A stretch of 64,000 bases of DNA, taken from PMG-095 sp049324695. Lineage in GTDB: Bacteria > Myxococcota_A > Polyangia > Polyangiales > Polyangiaceae. The notes under the pieces are model-generated. The model was not told where the DNA came from and did not search any database. It saw only the letters and a list, made by a program, of their open reading frames with translations. Below, piece after piece: positions 51,418 to 59,551 of the stretch; position 1 is the stretch's first letter; each line of letters starts with the position of its first letter. The stretch lies in assembly GCA_049324695.1 (NCBI GenBank), contig JBMOMJ010000005.1, positions 1 to 64,000 of the forward strand, written 5' to 3'. A program made the position numbers and the translations under genes.

Positions 51418-52437
51418 ATGCAGTCCTTCGAGGCGGAACTCGCCCAGGCCAAGCACGACGCGACCCGACTTCGCCAGGCGCTCGCGAGCGTGGTGCTCGG
51501 ACAAGACGAGGTGGTGGAGCAAGTGTTGTGGGCTTTGGTAGCTGGCGGCCACGTCTTGCTCGAAGGCAATCCAGGGCTCGGAAAAACGCTGCTCGTGCGC
51601 ACGCTCGCGGCGTGCTTGAAGCTCCAGTTTTCACGCATTCAGTTCACGCCCGATCTCATGCCGAGCGACATCACCGGAACCAATGTGCTGGTGGTGGGCG
51701 CCGAGGCGGGGCGACGCTTCGAGCTCCACCGCGGTCCGATCTTCGGACAAGTCGTGCTGGCCGACGAAATCAATCGCGCGACCCCGAAAACGCAAAGCGC
51801 GCTGCTCGAAGCGATGCAGGAGCACGCCGTCACCATCGCCGGTGTGCGGCACGCTTTAGACGAGCCGTTTTTCGTGCTCGCGACAGAAAATCCGATCGAG
51901 ATGGAGGGCACCTATCCGCTCCCGGAAGCGCAGCTCGATCGCTTTCTGTTGAAGGTGCTGGTCGTTTCTCCGACTGAAGACGGCCTGCGCGCGATTTTGC
52001 AGGCCACCACGGGCCGACCCGTTTCGCCACCGGAGCCCGTACTCGACGCGGCAGAGGTAATTCGGCTGCGAACTCTGTGTCGCGACGTCGTCGTATCGGA
52101 ACCGGTGCTGAGTTACGCCGCGCGTTTGGTGACGGCGAGTTCACCGGACGCCGAGCTGGCGACGCCGCTGGTTCATCGAGCCGTTCGCTACGGTGCGGGC
52201 GTGCGCGGCGCACAAGCTTTGGTGTTGGTGGCGAAAGCGGTGGCCCTGCTCGAAGGGCGTGCTCACGCTGGATTTGCTGACGTGCAGCGGGCAGCCAAGC
52301 CGGTGCTGCGCCACCGAATCCTGCGCAGCTTCGAAGGTGAAGCGGACCGCATCTCGCAAGATCAAGTCATCGAGGAGTTGTTGGCAGCGGTGCCCACGCT
52401 GCCGCAGGCGGTCGAACGCGCCGTGAAAGGGGCCTAG
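51418..52437 (+). CDS. MoxR-family AAA+ ATPase
   Basis: 339 aa from the ATG at 51418; a GTG at 51409 is an alternative. Motifs: Walker A GNPGLGKTLLVRTL, the MoxR pattern IQFTPDLMPSDITGTNVL, Walker B VVLADEINRATPKTQSALLEAM, sensor 1 FVLATENPIEMEGTYPLPEAQLDRFLLKV, and the C-terminal lid ending in LAAVPTLPQAVERAV. MoxR ATPases work as chaperones that activate complexes containing VWA proteins. The stop and next start share the G of TAGTG (52435-52439). It heads the ATPase part of the VWA/DUF58/ABC operon. Confidence 0.95.
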   Translation: MQSFEAELAQAKHDATRLRQALASVVLGQDEVVEQVLWALVAGGHVLLEGNPGLGKTLLVRTLAACLKLQFSRIQFTPDLMPSDITGTNVLVVGAEAGRRFELHRGPIFGQVVLADEINRATPKTQSALLEAMQEHAVTIAGVRHALDEPFFVLATENPIEMEGTYPLPEAQLDRFLLKVLVVSPTEDGLRAILQATTGRPVSPPEPVLDAAEVIRLRTLCRDVVVSEPVLSYAARLVTASSPDAELATPLVHRAVRYGAGVRGAQALVLVAKAVALLEGRAHAGFADVQRAAKPVLRHRILRSFEGEADRISQDQVIEELLAAVPTLPQAVERAVKGA

Positions 52438-54488
52438 TGGTACGCCGAAGTCGACTCTCCGGCGCGCTCCTCTCGCTCGCGCTGTATTCAGTGGCGCCGT
52501 GCGCGAGCGCAAATCCGCCGACGCTGGTGCTCGAGGCTGCACCGCTACTCGGGCCTGCAGTTCCCGACGATGGCGGTTGGCGCAGCGTGCGAGTGCGACT
52601 CGAGAATACCTCGAACCAAGCCGTCACTGGCTCCTTACTGATCGAAACGCGCTCGGGATTTTCCCGAGGTGGAGCCGATCTCACCACGCTGTTGCCGTTT
52701 GCGGTGGCGGGCAAAGGGCACGTCAGCTTCGAAGCTCCCACGCACGGAATTGGCGGAGGCGGCTCGCAGGTGCGCGTGCGCGCCCAGAACAGCCAAGGTG
52801 AGGTTCTGGCCGAATCGACGTTGACCGGCATCAATCCCACCGACGCGCTGGTACTCGATCTTTCTAACCCGAGTCGCTTGGCGCCCCTGTTGCGGAACCG
52901 TCCTTTTTCATCGCGCCGCGGCGCGCCGTATGCGTCGCGCGCGCGGCTCGCGCAAATCAGTGTGGCGGCGGCGCTCGAGGATCCGACGAGCGGAGATTTG
53001 GTGTTGCCGGAGTTCGCTGGTGGCTACGCGGCTGCGACACTCGTGATCGGCTCTGGCCGAGAGTTGTCGCGCCTCAGCGACTCCGAGCAGACTGCGTTGG
53101 CGAACTGGGTGCTCTCGGGTGGCGCGCTCGCGTTGTACCTCGATCGACCGGAAGACTTCGGGCGCCCCTTGATTCAAGCCCTGGTCGGAGCTCGTCCGGA
53201 ACGCGCACCCGTACCCGAAGCGCTGACTCGCATGCAAGTCTTCCTCGTGCCGGCAGACGATTCCGAGCCGACACGTACGACGCCAGCTCCGCCCAAACTA
53301 GTGCGCGCCGCGCCCTCGAGCGATACGCAGAAACGCTTGGTTGGCTACCGCGGCGGGAACCTGCACGATACGGGCTGGGGAGCATCCGCGAGCTACGGCC
53401 TCGGCGAGCTTCACTTGCTGGCCTTTGATCCACGCGACGTTTCCAACCTGAACGACACCTGGACCCGTCACAAGCTCGTCGCCTTGGTCGAACACGCTTT
53501 CGGCCGTGAGCCGCACGCTGCCGTGCACCACAGCTCATCGCTCCCCGGCGAGCTCAGCATCGACGGCATTCGTCGCGAGCTCGACCCGAACCAAGCAACA
53601 CGCTGGACCATCGTCGTGTCGGCGTTGCTGCTGCTCGCCTACGCCGGCCTGGCAGGGCCTTTGAACTTCTACCTGGCTTCGCGCAAAGGGCGACCGCTGC
53701 GAGCATTGTGGCAGCTCCCGTTGTGGTCGCTGGCGACGCTGTCGATTATCATGTTGCTCGGCCTGTTCGGGAAGGGCTTGAACGGGCGCTCTCGGCGGCT
53801 CACGTTGTTCGACGCTGGCGCTGGCTCGTCGCGCGCGGCGGCGGTGCGATTTCGCGGCTTTTACGCAGCGTCTTCGCGTGAGCTCACGGTCCGCGCGACG
53901 CGGCGCGAGCACGTGCTCGATTTGGGCGCTCTTTCGAGCGATATCGTGCGCCAACTCACGGTAGACGGAGATGGTCCACGTCTCACGGGCCTTCGCACCA
54001 AGCCCTGGCAAACCGTGCTGGTCCGAGAAGACGGCTTCGGTGAGCTCGCTGGTGGCGTCAGCGTCATTTCTCAAAACGGCGATCTGATAATCAAAAACCG
54101 AGTTGGCCGCGATCTCCTCGGTGTAATCGTGCGAAACGCGACCGGAGACGCCACCTACATCGCGCGCATTCGTGATGGTCAGAGCGTTCGCGCTTCGGAA
54201 GGCTCGAGCCTCGGTACGTTGGGCTCTCCGTCAGCGGCCGGTTCGACCGCAGTCCCGCTCGATTCGGGGCGCTTCGCAAGCACCATCGATCACGATTACC
54301 CAGGGCTCGGCCGGGCTTGGGGTGCACTCGAACCCGCTTTTGCCTCAGACACCGAATGGTGGCCAGCGGATGTACCCGTCGTGCTCGCAGCGCTGGACGG
54401 TGGTGAAGGCAAGCTGACCGACTCGGGGCTTGGTGTCGACTACGATCGCGTCCTCGTGCGCTTGGTTGGTGAAGGCGGCACCCCATGA
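52437..54488 (+). CDS. Large periplasmic/membrane protein, possible GATase-like domain
   Basis: 683 aa from a GTG at 52437. A signal peptide covers about residues 1-26 (core ALLSLALYSVAP, Ala-Ser-Ala cleavage). The periplasmic N-terminal part starts with beta strands (RSVRVRLENTSNQAVTGSLLI). It then contains an apparent class-I-glutamine-amidotransferase-like sheet (LVIGSGRELSRLSDSEQTALANWVLSGGALALYLDRP, then LHLLAFDPRDVSN), with no catalytic Cys seen. Two membrane segments follow (about 392-415 and 428-447), then a beta-rich C-terminal domain. Similar architectures occur in BatA-like and DUF4159/DUF4350-type neighbours of MoxR. It overlaps both neighbours (TAGTG and ATGA). Confidence 0.75.
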   Translation: MVRRSRLSGALLSLALYSVAPCASANPPTLVLEAAPLLGPAVPDDGGWRSVRVRLENTSNQAVTGSLLIETRSGFSRGGADLTTLLPFAVAGKGHVSFEAPTHGIGGGGSQVRVRAQNSQGEVLAESTLTGINPTDALVLDLSNPSRLAPLLRNRPFSSRRGAPYASRARLAQISVAAALEDPTSGDLVLPEFAGGYAAATLVIGSGRELSRLSDSEQTALANWVLSGGALALYLDRPEDFGRPLIQALVGARPERAPVPEALTRMQVFLVPADDSEPTRTTPAPPKLVRAAPSSDTQKRLVGYRGGNLHDTGWGASASYGLGELHLLAFDPRDVSNLNDTWTRHKLVALVEHAFGREPHAAVHHSSSLPGELSIDGIRRELDPNQATRWTIVVSALLLLAYAGLAGPLNFYLASRKGRPLRALWQLPLWSLATLSIIMLLGLFGKGLNGRSRRLTLFDAGAGSSRAAAVRFRGFYAASSRELTVRATRREHVLDLGALSSDIVRQLTVDGDGPRLTGLRTKPWQTVLVREDGFGELAGGVSVISQNGDLIIKNRVGRDLLGVIVRNATGDATYIARIRDGQSVRASEGSSLGTLGSPSAAGSTAVPLDSGRFASTIDHDYPGLGRAWGALEPAFASDTEWWPADVPVVLAALDGGEGKLTDSGLGVDYDRVLVRLVGEGGTP

Positions 54489-55564
54489 GCGATGCATCGC
54501 AAATTCCCGCGGAGCCCGCGCTCGAGGCGCCCGTCGAAAGTGCTCCCGCCGCAATCCGAGTTTCGAACCTGTGGCATCGTTATGGCGCTCAGCCGGTGCT
54601 ACGCGGCGTCAGCTTCGAGGTCGGCTACGGAGAGATCTTCGGCTTCATCGGCCCGAACGGCGCTGGCAAGACCACCACGATTCGCGCAATGGCGACCTTG
54701 CTCGAGCCGAGCTCGGGCCGCATCGAAATCGACGGAATCGACGTGGGCATCGATCCAGCTCGAGTTCGCCGCGTGATCGGCTACATGCCGGATCACGCCG
54801 GTGTTTACGACCGCATCACCATCCGCGAGTATCTGGAATTTTTCGCAGACGCCTACGCGATCACCGACCTTTCGGTGGTCGACGCGGTGCTCGAGCTCAC
54901 CGAGCTCAGTAAGCTGGATGAACGATTGGTCGCGGCGCTGAGCAAAGGCATGAAACAGCGCCTGCAAATAGCGCGCATTCTCCTGCACGATCCCAAGGTT
55001 TTGGTGCTCGACGAGCCGGCGAGCGATCTCGATCCACGCGCTCGCATCGAGGTGCGAGATCTGTTGTTGGAGCTGCGCGAGCTGGGCAAGACGATTTTCC
55101 TCTCCAGCCATATCCTCACGGAGCTCAGCGATATCTGCACTTCCGTCGGAATCTTGGAGCGCGGCGCGCTGGTTGCTGCGGGACCAATCAACGAAATTGC
55201 GGCGCGCTTGGCCGCCCAACGTGGAGAAGCCGCTCCCCCGCCCGCCGCGGCTCCTACCGATGGAGCTCTGTACGCAACTCCGGGTGGCGCCCCGGTACCC
55301 GAACAGGCGCGGCGTCGCTTACGGCTGCGAGTGCTGGGCGACTCACGCGCCGTGGTCCCGCTGCTGGCAGGTGGCTCGGGTGTGATTGCGGTCGAGCCGG
55401 CGCCAGGGGGTCAGCTCACGGTGGTCTATACGGGCACCGAGCAATTCGTCGCCGATGTCGTTCGACACCTGGTGAGCCAAGGCGTGGGGGTGGTGGGAGT
55501 CGAGCCGGAGCGTAACGAGCTCGAGCGCATCTTCCTCGAAGTAACCCGCGGAGAGCTCCAATGA
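54485..55564 (+). CDS. ABC transporter ATP-binding protein with C-terminal extension
   Basis: 359 aa. Walker A GPNGAGKTTTIRAM, Q-loop region GYMPDHAGVYDRITIREYLEFF, signature LSKGMKQRLQIARIL (the LSGGQ Ser-Gly-Gly is replaced by Ser-Lys-Gly), Walker B VLVLDEPASDLDP and the H-loop LSSHILTEL. After residue 235 an extra about 120 residues (Pro/Ala stretch, then beta strands LRLRVLGDSRAVVPLLAGGSGVIAV and VADVVRHLVSQGVGVVGVEPE) form a small C-terminal domain. This is the layout of exporter ATPases such as GldA- or NosF-type proteins. Overlaps both neighbours by four bases. Confidence 0.92.
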   Translation: MSDASQIPAEPALEAPVESAPAAIRVSNLWHRYGAQPVLRGVSFEVGYGEIFGFIGPNGAGKTTTIRAMATLLEPSSGRIEIDGIDVGIDPARVRRVIGYMPDHAGVYDRITIREYLEFFADAYAITDLSVVDAVLELTELSKLDERLVAALSKGMKQRLQIARILLHDPKVLVLDEPASDLDPRARIEVRDLLLELRELGKTIFLSSHILTELSDICTSVGILERGALVAAGPINEIAARLAAQRGEAAPPPAAAPTDGALYATPGGAPVPEQARRRLRLRVLGDSRAVVPLLAGGSGVIAVEPAPGGQLTVVYTGTEQFVADVVRHLVSQGVGVVGVEPERNELERIFLEVTRGELQ

Positions 55565-57195
55565 GCGTGCAGACGCATACGTCTTCGCTACCCCCACCCG
55601 AACACGGGCTCTGGGCGCGCGTTCGTTGGTCTCTGGCGCGCTTGGTGAGCAACCCCAACCCGGTTTGGATCCGCGAGCTGCGCCAGTCGGCACGCCTCAC
55701 GCGCACACCGGTGATTTTGGCGGCGATCACCAGCACGATGACACTGCTGATCGCGTCGATTGGCGGCGTGCTGAGCGCGACCTCCGAACCTGCGCAGGTC
55801 GGCATCGGCGTGTTCCACACCTTTTTCTCGCTCGCGTTTGCGGTCGTGACCTGGGTGGGGCCTGCGGTGGCGGCTGCGACGATCGCCAGCGAGCGGAGCG
55901 GGCGCACGTGGGAAACGTTGCTACTCACCGGTCTGTCTCCGGCCAGCATCGCGCGTGGAAAATTCCTGGCGGCGCTGACCTACATCGCGCTCTACATCGT
56001 GATGCTCGCGCCAGTCGGCGGGCTTTCGTTTCTGTTCGGCGGAGTAACGCCAGCCGAAGTGGTGTTGGCGTTTGCCATCTTGCTGCTGATCGCGGCGCTA
56101 GCCGTGGCGTTCGGGCTCGCGGTGAGCTCCAAGCTTGGTAGCCCCTCGGTGTCGATCCTGGTCACACTGTTGGTGGCGGTTCCGCTCTCGATCGTCGTCT
56201 ACACCGCGGGAGGCGTCGGCCTCAGCTTGGTGGCACGCGAGCAATGGCCTGGCATCACGGGTGGCGCGCCCGTGTGGCTGCCCACCGCCTACGTACGAGC
56301 GGACTTCAGCTTGGCGTACGGCGTGTTTTTGGTGCTGTTTCCATTGCTGGCGGCCGCGATCCCAGCGTGGCTATTTTATGAAGTCACCATCGCGAACATG
56401 GCCGCAGCGAGTGACGATCGCTCCACGCGGCTGCGTCTTTGGCTGATCGTTTGCGGGCCGCTCGTGAGCTTCGCGACCGTGCTCGCCGCGTTCGCTCTGG
56501 GCCGGCCGGATTGGTGTTTCGCAGGCCAAATCCTGAGCTGGCTGTTTTGCCTGTTCGGCGCGTACTTAGTGGCGGGCGAGCCGCTTGGACCGTCGTTGCG
56601 GGTGGAGGCGCACTGGGAGCGTGATGCCGCATCGCGCTTGCGACGCGCCGTGGGCCCCGGTGTGGCGCGAGCTGCAGTCGCAGCCACGCTCCTGTGCCTC
56701 TCGTGTCAGCTGGTGGTAACGATCGCCGGACTGGCCTTGGCCAAAACGCGCGACGATCGCTTGGGGTTGCTCGGATTTGGCGGCTACGCCTTAGGGTTTT
56801 CGATTTTCTGCGTCGGCTTTGCAGCCTGGGCCCGGGCACGCAGCTCCGCCGGTGCGGTACCCAGAGTCCTCCTGACGAGCGTCGTGCTGGTCGCGCTGCT
56901 GGGACCGTACGTTGCCATGGCGATTGGAGGGATATTTGCCGAGGACAACGTTCGCATGCGGCTGGTTGCGGCTCCGTCTCCAGCGTTTGCGTTCGCCGCG
57001 TACGAACGTTTTCAGTCCCCGGGCGGTGATGCCGACCTTTATGGTCTCGCCGCCGCTGGTGCCGCCCTGGGCTGGGGACTCATCGGGCTTGGGCTTCTAG
57101 CGCTGGGCTCGGCGCGCGCGAAAGAGCGTTGGGCGCACGAACGAGCCAGTCAGCAGGCGCCGGTTGCCGTCGAGCCTGTGGCACCGGCAGCATGA
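55561..57195 (+). CDS. ABC transporter permease (ABC-2 type)
   Basis: 544 aa, with about ten to twelve hydrophobic segments. The N-terminal part matches ABC-2/GldF-like permeases: WIRELRQSARLTRTPVILAAITSTMT, AAATIASERSGRTWETLLLTGLSPASIARGKFLAAL in pieces, and PVGGLSFLFGGV. The second half adds a further set of helices (LWLIVCGPLVSFATVLAAFALG, ILSWLFCLFGAYLVAGE), so the subunit is larger than typical 250-residue ABC-2 permeases and may be a fusion or duplication. Partner of the ATPase encoded just upstream. Starts and ends by ATGA overlaps. Confidence 0.9.
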   Translation: MSVQTHTSSLPPPEHGLWARVRWSLARLVSNPNPVWIRELRQSARLTRTPVILAAITSTMTLLIASIGGVLSATSEPAQVGIGVFHTFFSLAFAVVTWVGPAVAAATIASERSGRTWETLLLTGLSPASIARGKFLAALTYIALYIVMLAPVGGLSFLFGGVTPAEVVLAFAILLLIAALAVAFGLAVSSKLGSPSVSILVTLLVAVPLSIVVYTAGGVGLSLVAREQWPGITGGAPVWLPTAYVRADFSLAYGVFLVLFPLLAAAIPAWLFYEVTIANMAAASDDRSTRLRLWLIVCGPLVSFATVLAAFALGRPDWCFAGQILSWLFCLFGAYLVAGEPLGPSLRVEAHWERDAASRLRRAVGPGVARAAVAATLLCLSCQLVVTIAGLALAKTRDDRLGLLGFGGYALGFSIFCVGFAAWARARSSAGAVPRVLLTSVVLVALLGPYVAMAIGGIFAEDNVRMRLVAAPSPAFAFAAYERFQSPGGDADLYGLAAAGAALGWGLIGLGLLALGSARAKERWAHERASQQAPVAVEPVAPAA

Positions 57196-58079
57196 GTACT
57201 TCACTGCTCGACGCCGATTTTCTGCGCCGATTGGAGGCGTTGAAGCGGCAATTATCCGCCGAAGCGCGTTCCGGTGAGACCGGTGAAAGCGCCGCGCCGC
57301 GCCGTGGCTCAGGGGCAGAGTTCCGCGAACACCGCCCATACGTCCCCGGAGACGACCCGCGACGCATCGATTGGATGGCGTATGCCCGCTCGGGAGAGCC
57401 GCTCATCAAGTTGTTTCACAATGAGGAAGATCGCATCGTAAGACTGCTCGTCGATGCTTCGGCGTCTCTCGGGTTCGGCACGCCGAGTAAACTGGAGCTC
57501 GCGCAGCGTGTCGCGGCGGCTCTGGGCTATCTCGCACTGAGCAGTTCGGAGCGCACCCAGGTGTTCGTTGCGCGCAACGCGGAGACGAGCGCATTGAGCG
57601 CCGTCGGAAGTTCTCACCGAGGGCGGCGAGCCTTTGGCGAATTGTGCCGTGAGCTGAGCGGGCTGCAGCCAGTCGGCAAGGCGGAGCTCGCACGCGCCGT
57701 GGAAGGTACGCTGACGCGTTCGTTACGCCCTGGCTTGCTCGCGGTGCTGAGCGACTTCTTCGACGCGGGCAGTGTGCTCGAAGCCTTGTCCCGCGCGCGC
57801 GCGGCGGGTCACGACGTACTACTGGTGCAGATCCTCTCAGACGAGGAGCTGAATCCCCAACTAGACGGCGACTTCGCGCTCGAAGATGCGGAAACGGGTG
57901 CCGTCGTGGAAATCGCGGCCGATGCGAGCGCCGTAACGGCGTACCTCGCCCGGCTTGCTGACCTCTTTGAGAGCCTCCGCGGCTGGGCACGGAAACACGG
58001 CGCCACCTACATCCGCGCTACGACGAATACAGAGCTCGAACCAGTCATCCGCAAGGCGCTGGCCCGTTCGATCGACTGA
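57192..58079 (+). CDS. DUF58 protein
   Basis: 295 aa from the ATG at 57192, overlapping the permease stop (ATGA). The N-terminal DUF58 signature EFREHRPYVPGDDPRRIDWMAYARSGEPLIKLFHNEEDR is present in pieces, followed by a VWA-like core with MIDAS-type D-A-S-A-S (LLVDASASLGFG), SRGVLAVLSDFFDAGS-like sheet and a C-terminal helix. DUF58 proteins occur with MoxR and VWA proteins and are thought to be substrates or scaffolds of the ATPase. The stop is followed by a strong hairpin (58181-58231), so transcription may end or weaken here. Confidence 0.92.
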   Translation: MSTSLLDADFLRRLEALKRQLSAEARSGETGESAAPRRGSGAEFREHRPYVPGDDPRRIDWMAYARSGEPLIKLFHNEEDRIVRLLVDASASLGFGTPSKLELAQRVAAALGYLALSSSERTQVFVARNAETSALSAVGSSHRGRRAFGELCRELSGLQPVGKAELARAVEGTLTRSLRPGLLAVLSDFFDAGSVLEALSRARAAGHDVLLVQILSDEELNPQLDGDFALEDAETGAVVEIAADASAVTAYLARLADLFESLRGWARKHGATYIRATTNTELEPVIRKALARSID

Positions 58080-58180
58080 GACGGGTCGGAAAGCATCCAA
58101 CCGGTCCGGCCGCGTCGGCGTGACAACCATCGAGTCACGCACAGCGGTGCGACCCACAGTCGAACTGGGTCGCTGAGTAA

Positions 58181-58231
58181 ATGCGAGCGCCGCTCGGCGT
58201 CGCCGAAGCGGCACGCGAGCGGCGCTCGCAT
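58181..58231. terminator. Perfect 16-bp inverted repeat between DUF58 and the H1-like gene
   Basis: The 16 bases at 58181-58196 (ATGCGAGCGCCGCTCG) are exactly complementary to 58216-58231, with a 19-base loop that can form its own short stem. It lies in the gap between convergent genes (stops at 58079 and 58245). There is no U-run, but it should stop transcription from both sides or form a stable RNA structure. Confidence 0.7.
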
Positions 58232-58244
58232 CACTCGAAGCGCA

Positions 58245-58442
58245 TCACGCCTTCTTGCGCGCGCGCTTCTTGCGAGCCTTCTTGGCAGCCTTTGCAGGCT
58301 TCGCGGCCTTGGCGGCCTTGGGGGCAGCCGGGGCAGCAGCGGCCTTCTTCTTACGGCGCTTCTTGCGAGCCTTCTTGACAGGCGCAGCTTCCTTCGCCGC
58401 GGCCATGGTTGCCTTCGCAGCTTTCTTCTTACGTACGGCCAT
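58245..58442 (-). CDS. Small H1-like Lys/Ala-rich basic protein
   Basis: 65 aa, composed almost only of Lys, Ala, Arg and Pro: MAVRKKKAAKATMAAAKE, then APVKKARKKRRKKKAAAA and repeats of KAAKAAKPAKAAKKARKK. This is the composition of bacterial histone H1-like proteins (eukaryotic H1 tail type), which bind DNA nonspecifically. AGAGGA lies eight bases before the ATG, supporting translation. The gene is a single minus-strand unit inside the plus-strand MoxR/VWA operon and is flanked by the 16-bp hairpin on its 3' side. The DNA-binding role is inferred from composition. Confidence 0.8.
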   Translation of the reverse strand: MAVRKKKAAKATMAAAKEAAPVKKARKKRRKKKAAAAPAAPKAAKAAKPAKAAKKARKKRARKKA

Positions 58443-58702
58443 TACTCCGTCCTCTTGTGTCCGAGCAGCTCATCCCACGAGCGCTCTTTTATGCGACACA
58501 CTTTTTCATCAAGCGCCATCTGTCGTCAAGTCAAACGTCCATCTTCGCACCGAGCGATTTCTGATTTTGGGAGACGACGGCGACCACACGACACGCTGCG
58601 GACTCTTGGCAGCACCCGTTTCGAGCGAAGTAACGCGAGCTCGCGACGCACATGCTTCGGCAAGAAAAGCGCGTGATTCGCGCAAGCAGAGCGCGCTTTT
58701 GA

Positions 58703-59497
58703 ATGCGCGCGGAGCGCTCTCGCTTCGGGTTTGTCGAATCGCGAACCGCGCTGCTACGCTCGACCCCAAACGTGGCGCCCCTGCTGCCTCCTCCCGTTTC
58801 CGCTGACGCCGACCGCGACCATCGCATCCGCGAGGTCGTTCGCATCTACGAACGCTACGCCCGTGAGGTCGTCGAGCGATTCGATTTTTGCCCCTGGGCG
58901 GCTCGCTCACGGCGCGAAGCGACGGCGCGTCCAAGCGTGCTTTTTCAGCGTGATTTGCGCGATTTTTCGGCATCTCTAGCCGCCATCGAAGCGCTCGATT
59001 CCGAGCCGTCACTCAGCGTTGGATTTTTGATCTACCCATGCGTCAGCGCGGGTCGTTTGGACTTCGAGCACTTCGTGAGGCAACTGCGTCAGGCCGATTG
59101 CGACCGGCGTGAACCCGGTGCTGTCCCGTTCGCCATGGCGGCGTTCCACCCACACGCTGCACCCGACCTATCCAATCCGGATCGCCTCGTACCCTTCATC
59201 CGACGTTCCCCCGATCCCACCATCCAGCTCGTGCGTCGTGAGGCGCTCGAGTCGGTGCGCGGCGAGTTATCGAGCGGCACCGCCTTGGTCGAAGTCTGGA
59301 TGCTGTCGCCCACGGGACTCGCCGCTCCCGAAAAGGAGGGTGTTCGAGAGCGCATCGCCCAGAACAACCTCGACACGGTTCGGCAGGTTGGCTCCGCTGC
59401 CGTCGAAGCGGTCCTAGCCGATATCGCCGCCGACCGCGCAGCGAGCTACGCACGTCTGGGCATGCCTTCCACGCTCGCCGGAGAGACCGAAATCTGA
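58703..59497 (+). CDS. DUF1415 protein
   Basis: 264 aa from the ATG at 58703; a GTG at 58772 would give a product 23 residues shorter, nearer the family start. The family signature around CPW is present (VVERFDFCPWAARSRREA), followed by LIYPCVSAGRLDFEHFVRQLR, MAAFHPHAAPDLSNPDRLVPFIRRSPDPTIQLVR in pieces, and GVRERIAQNNLDTVRQVG. DUF1415 has no assigned function; conserved Cys and His suggest metal binding or redox use. It is placed between the H1-like gene and the VWA pair. Its relation to that cluster is not clear. Confidence 0.8.
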   Translation: MRAERSRFGFVESRTALLRSTPNVAPLLPPPVSADADRDHRIREVVRIYERYAREVVERFDFCPWAARSRREATARPSVLFQRDLRDFSASLAAIEALDSEPSLSVGFLIYPCVSAGRLDFEHFVRQLRQADCDRREPGAVPFAMAAFHPHAAPDLSNPDRLVPFIRRSPDPTIQLVRREALESVRGELSSGTALVEVWMLSPTGLAAPEKEGVRERIAQNNLDTVRQVGSAAVEAVLADIAADRAASYARLGMPSTLAGETEI

Positions 59498-59551
59498 GTT
59501 TCCTATCGGCGCTATGGCCCAGCTGCGCGCTGCACCGTATCCTCCGCGAGA

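Noticed and set aside
49759..51552. 597-codon minus-strand Arg/Ala-rich open frame opposite the DUF4175-like and MoxR genes
   Set aside because: Composition is extreme (Arg, Ala, Ser, Pro), with no domain signature; the plus strand carries a membrane protein and a clear MoxR ATPase.
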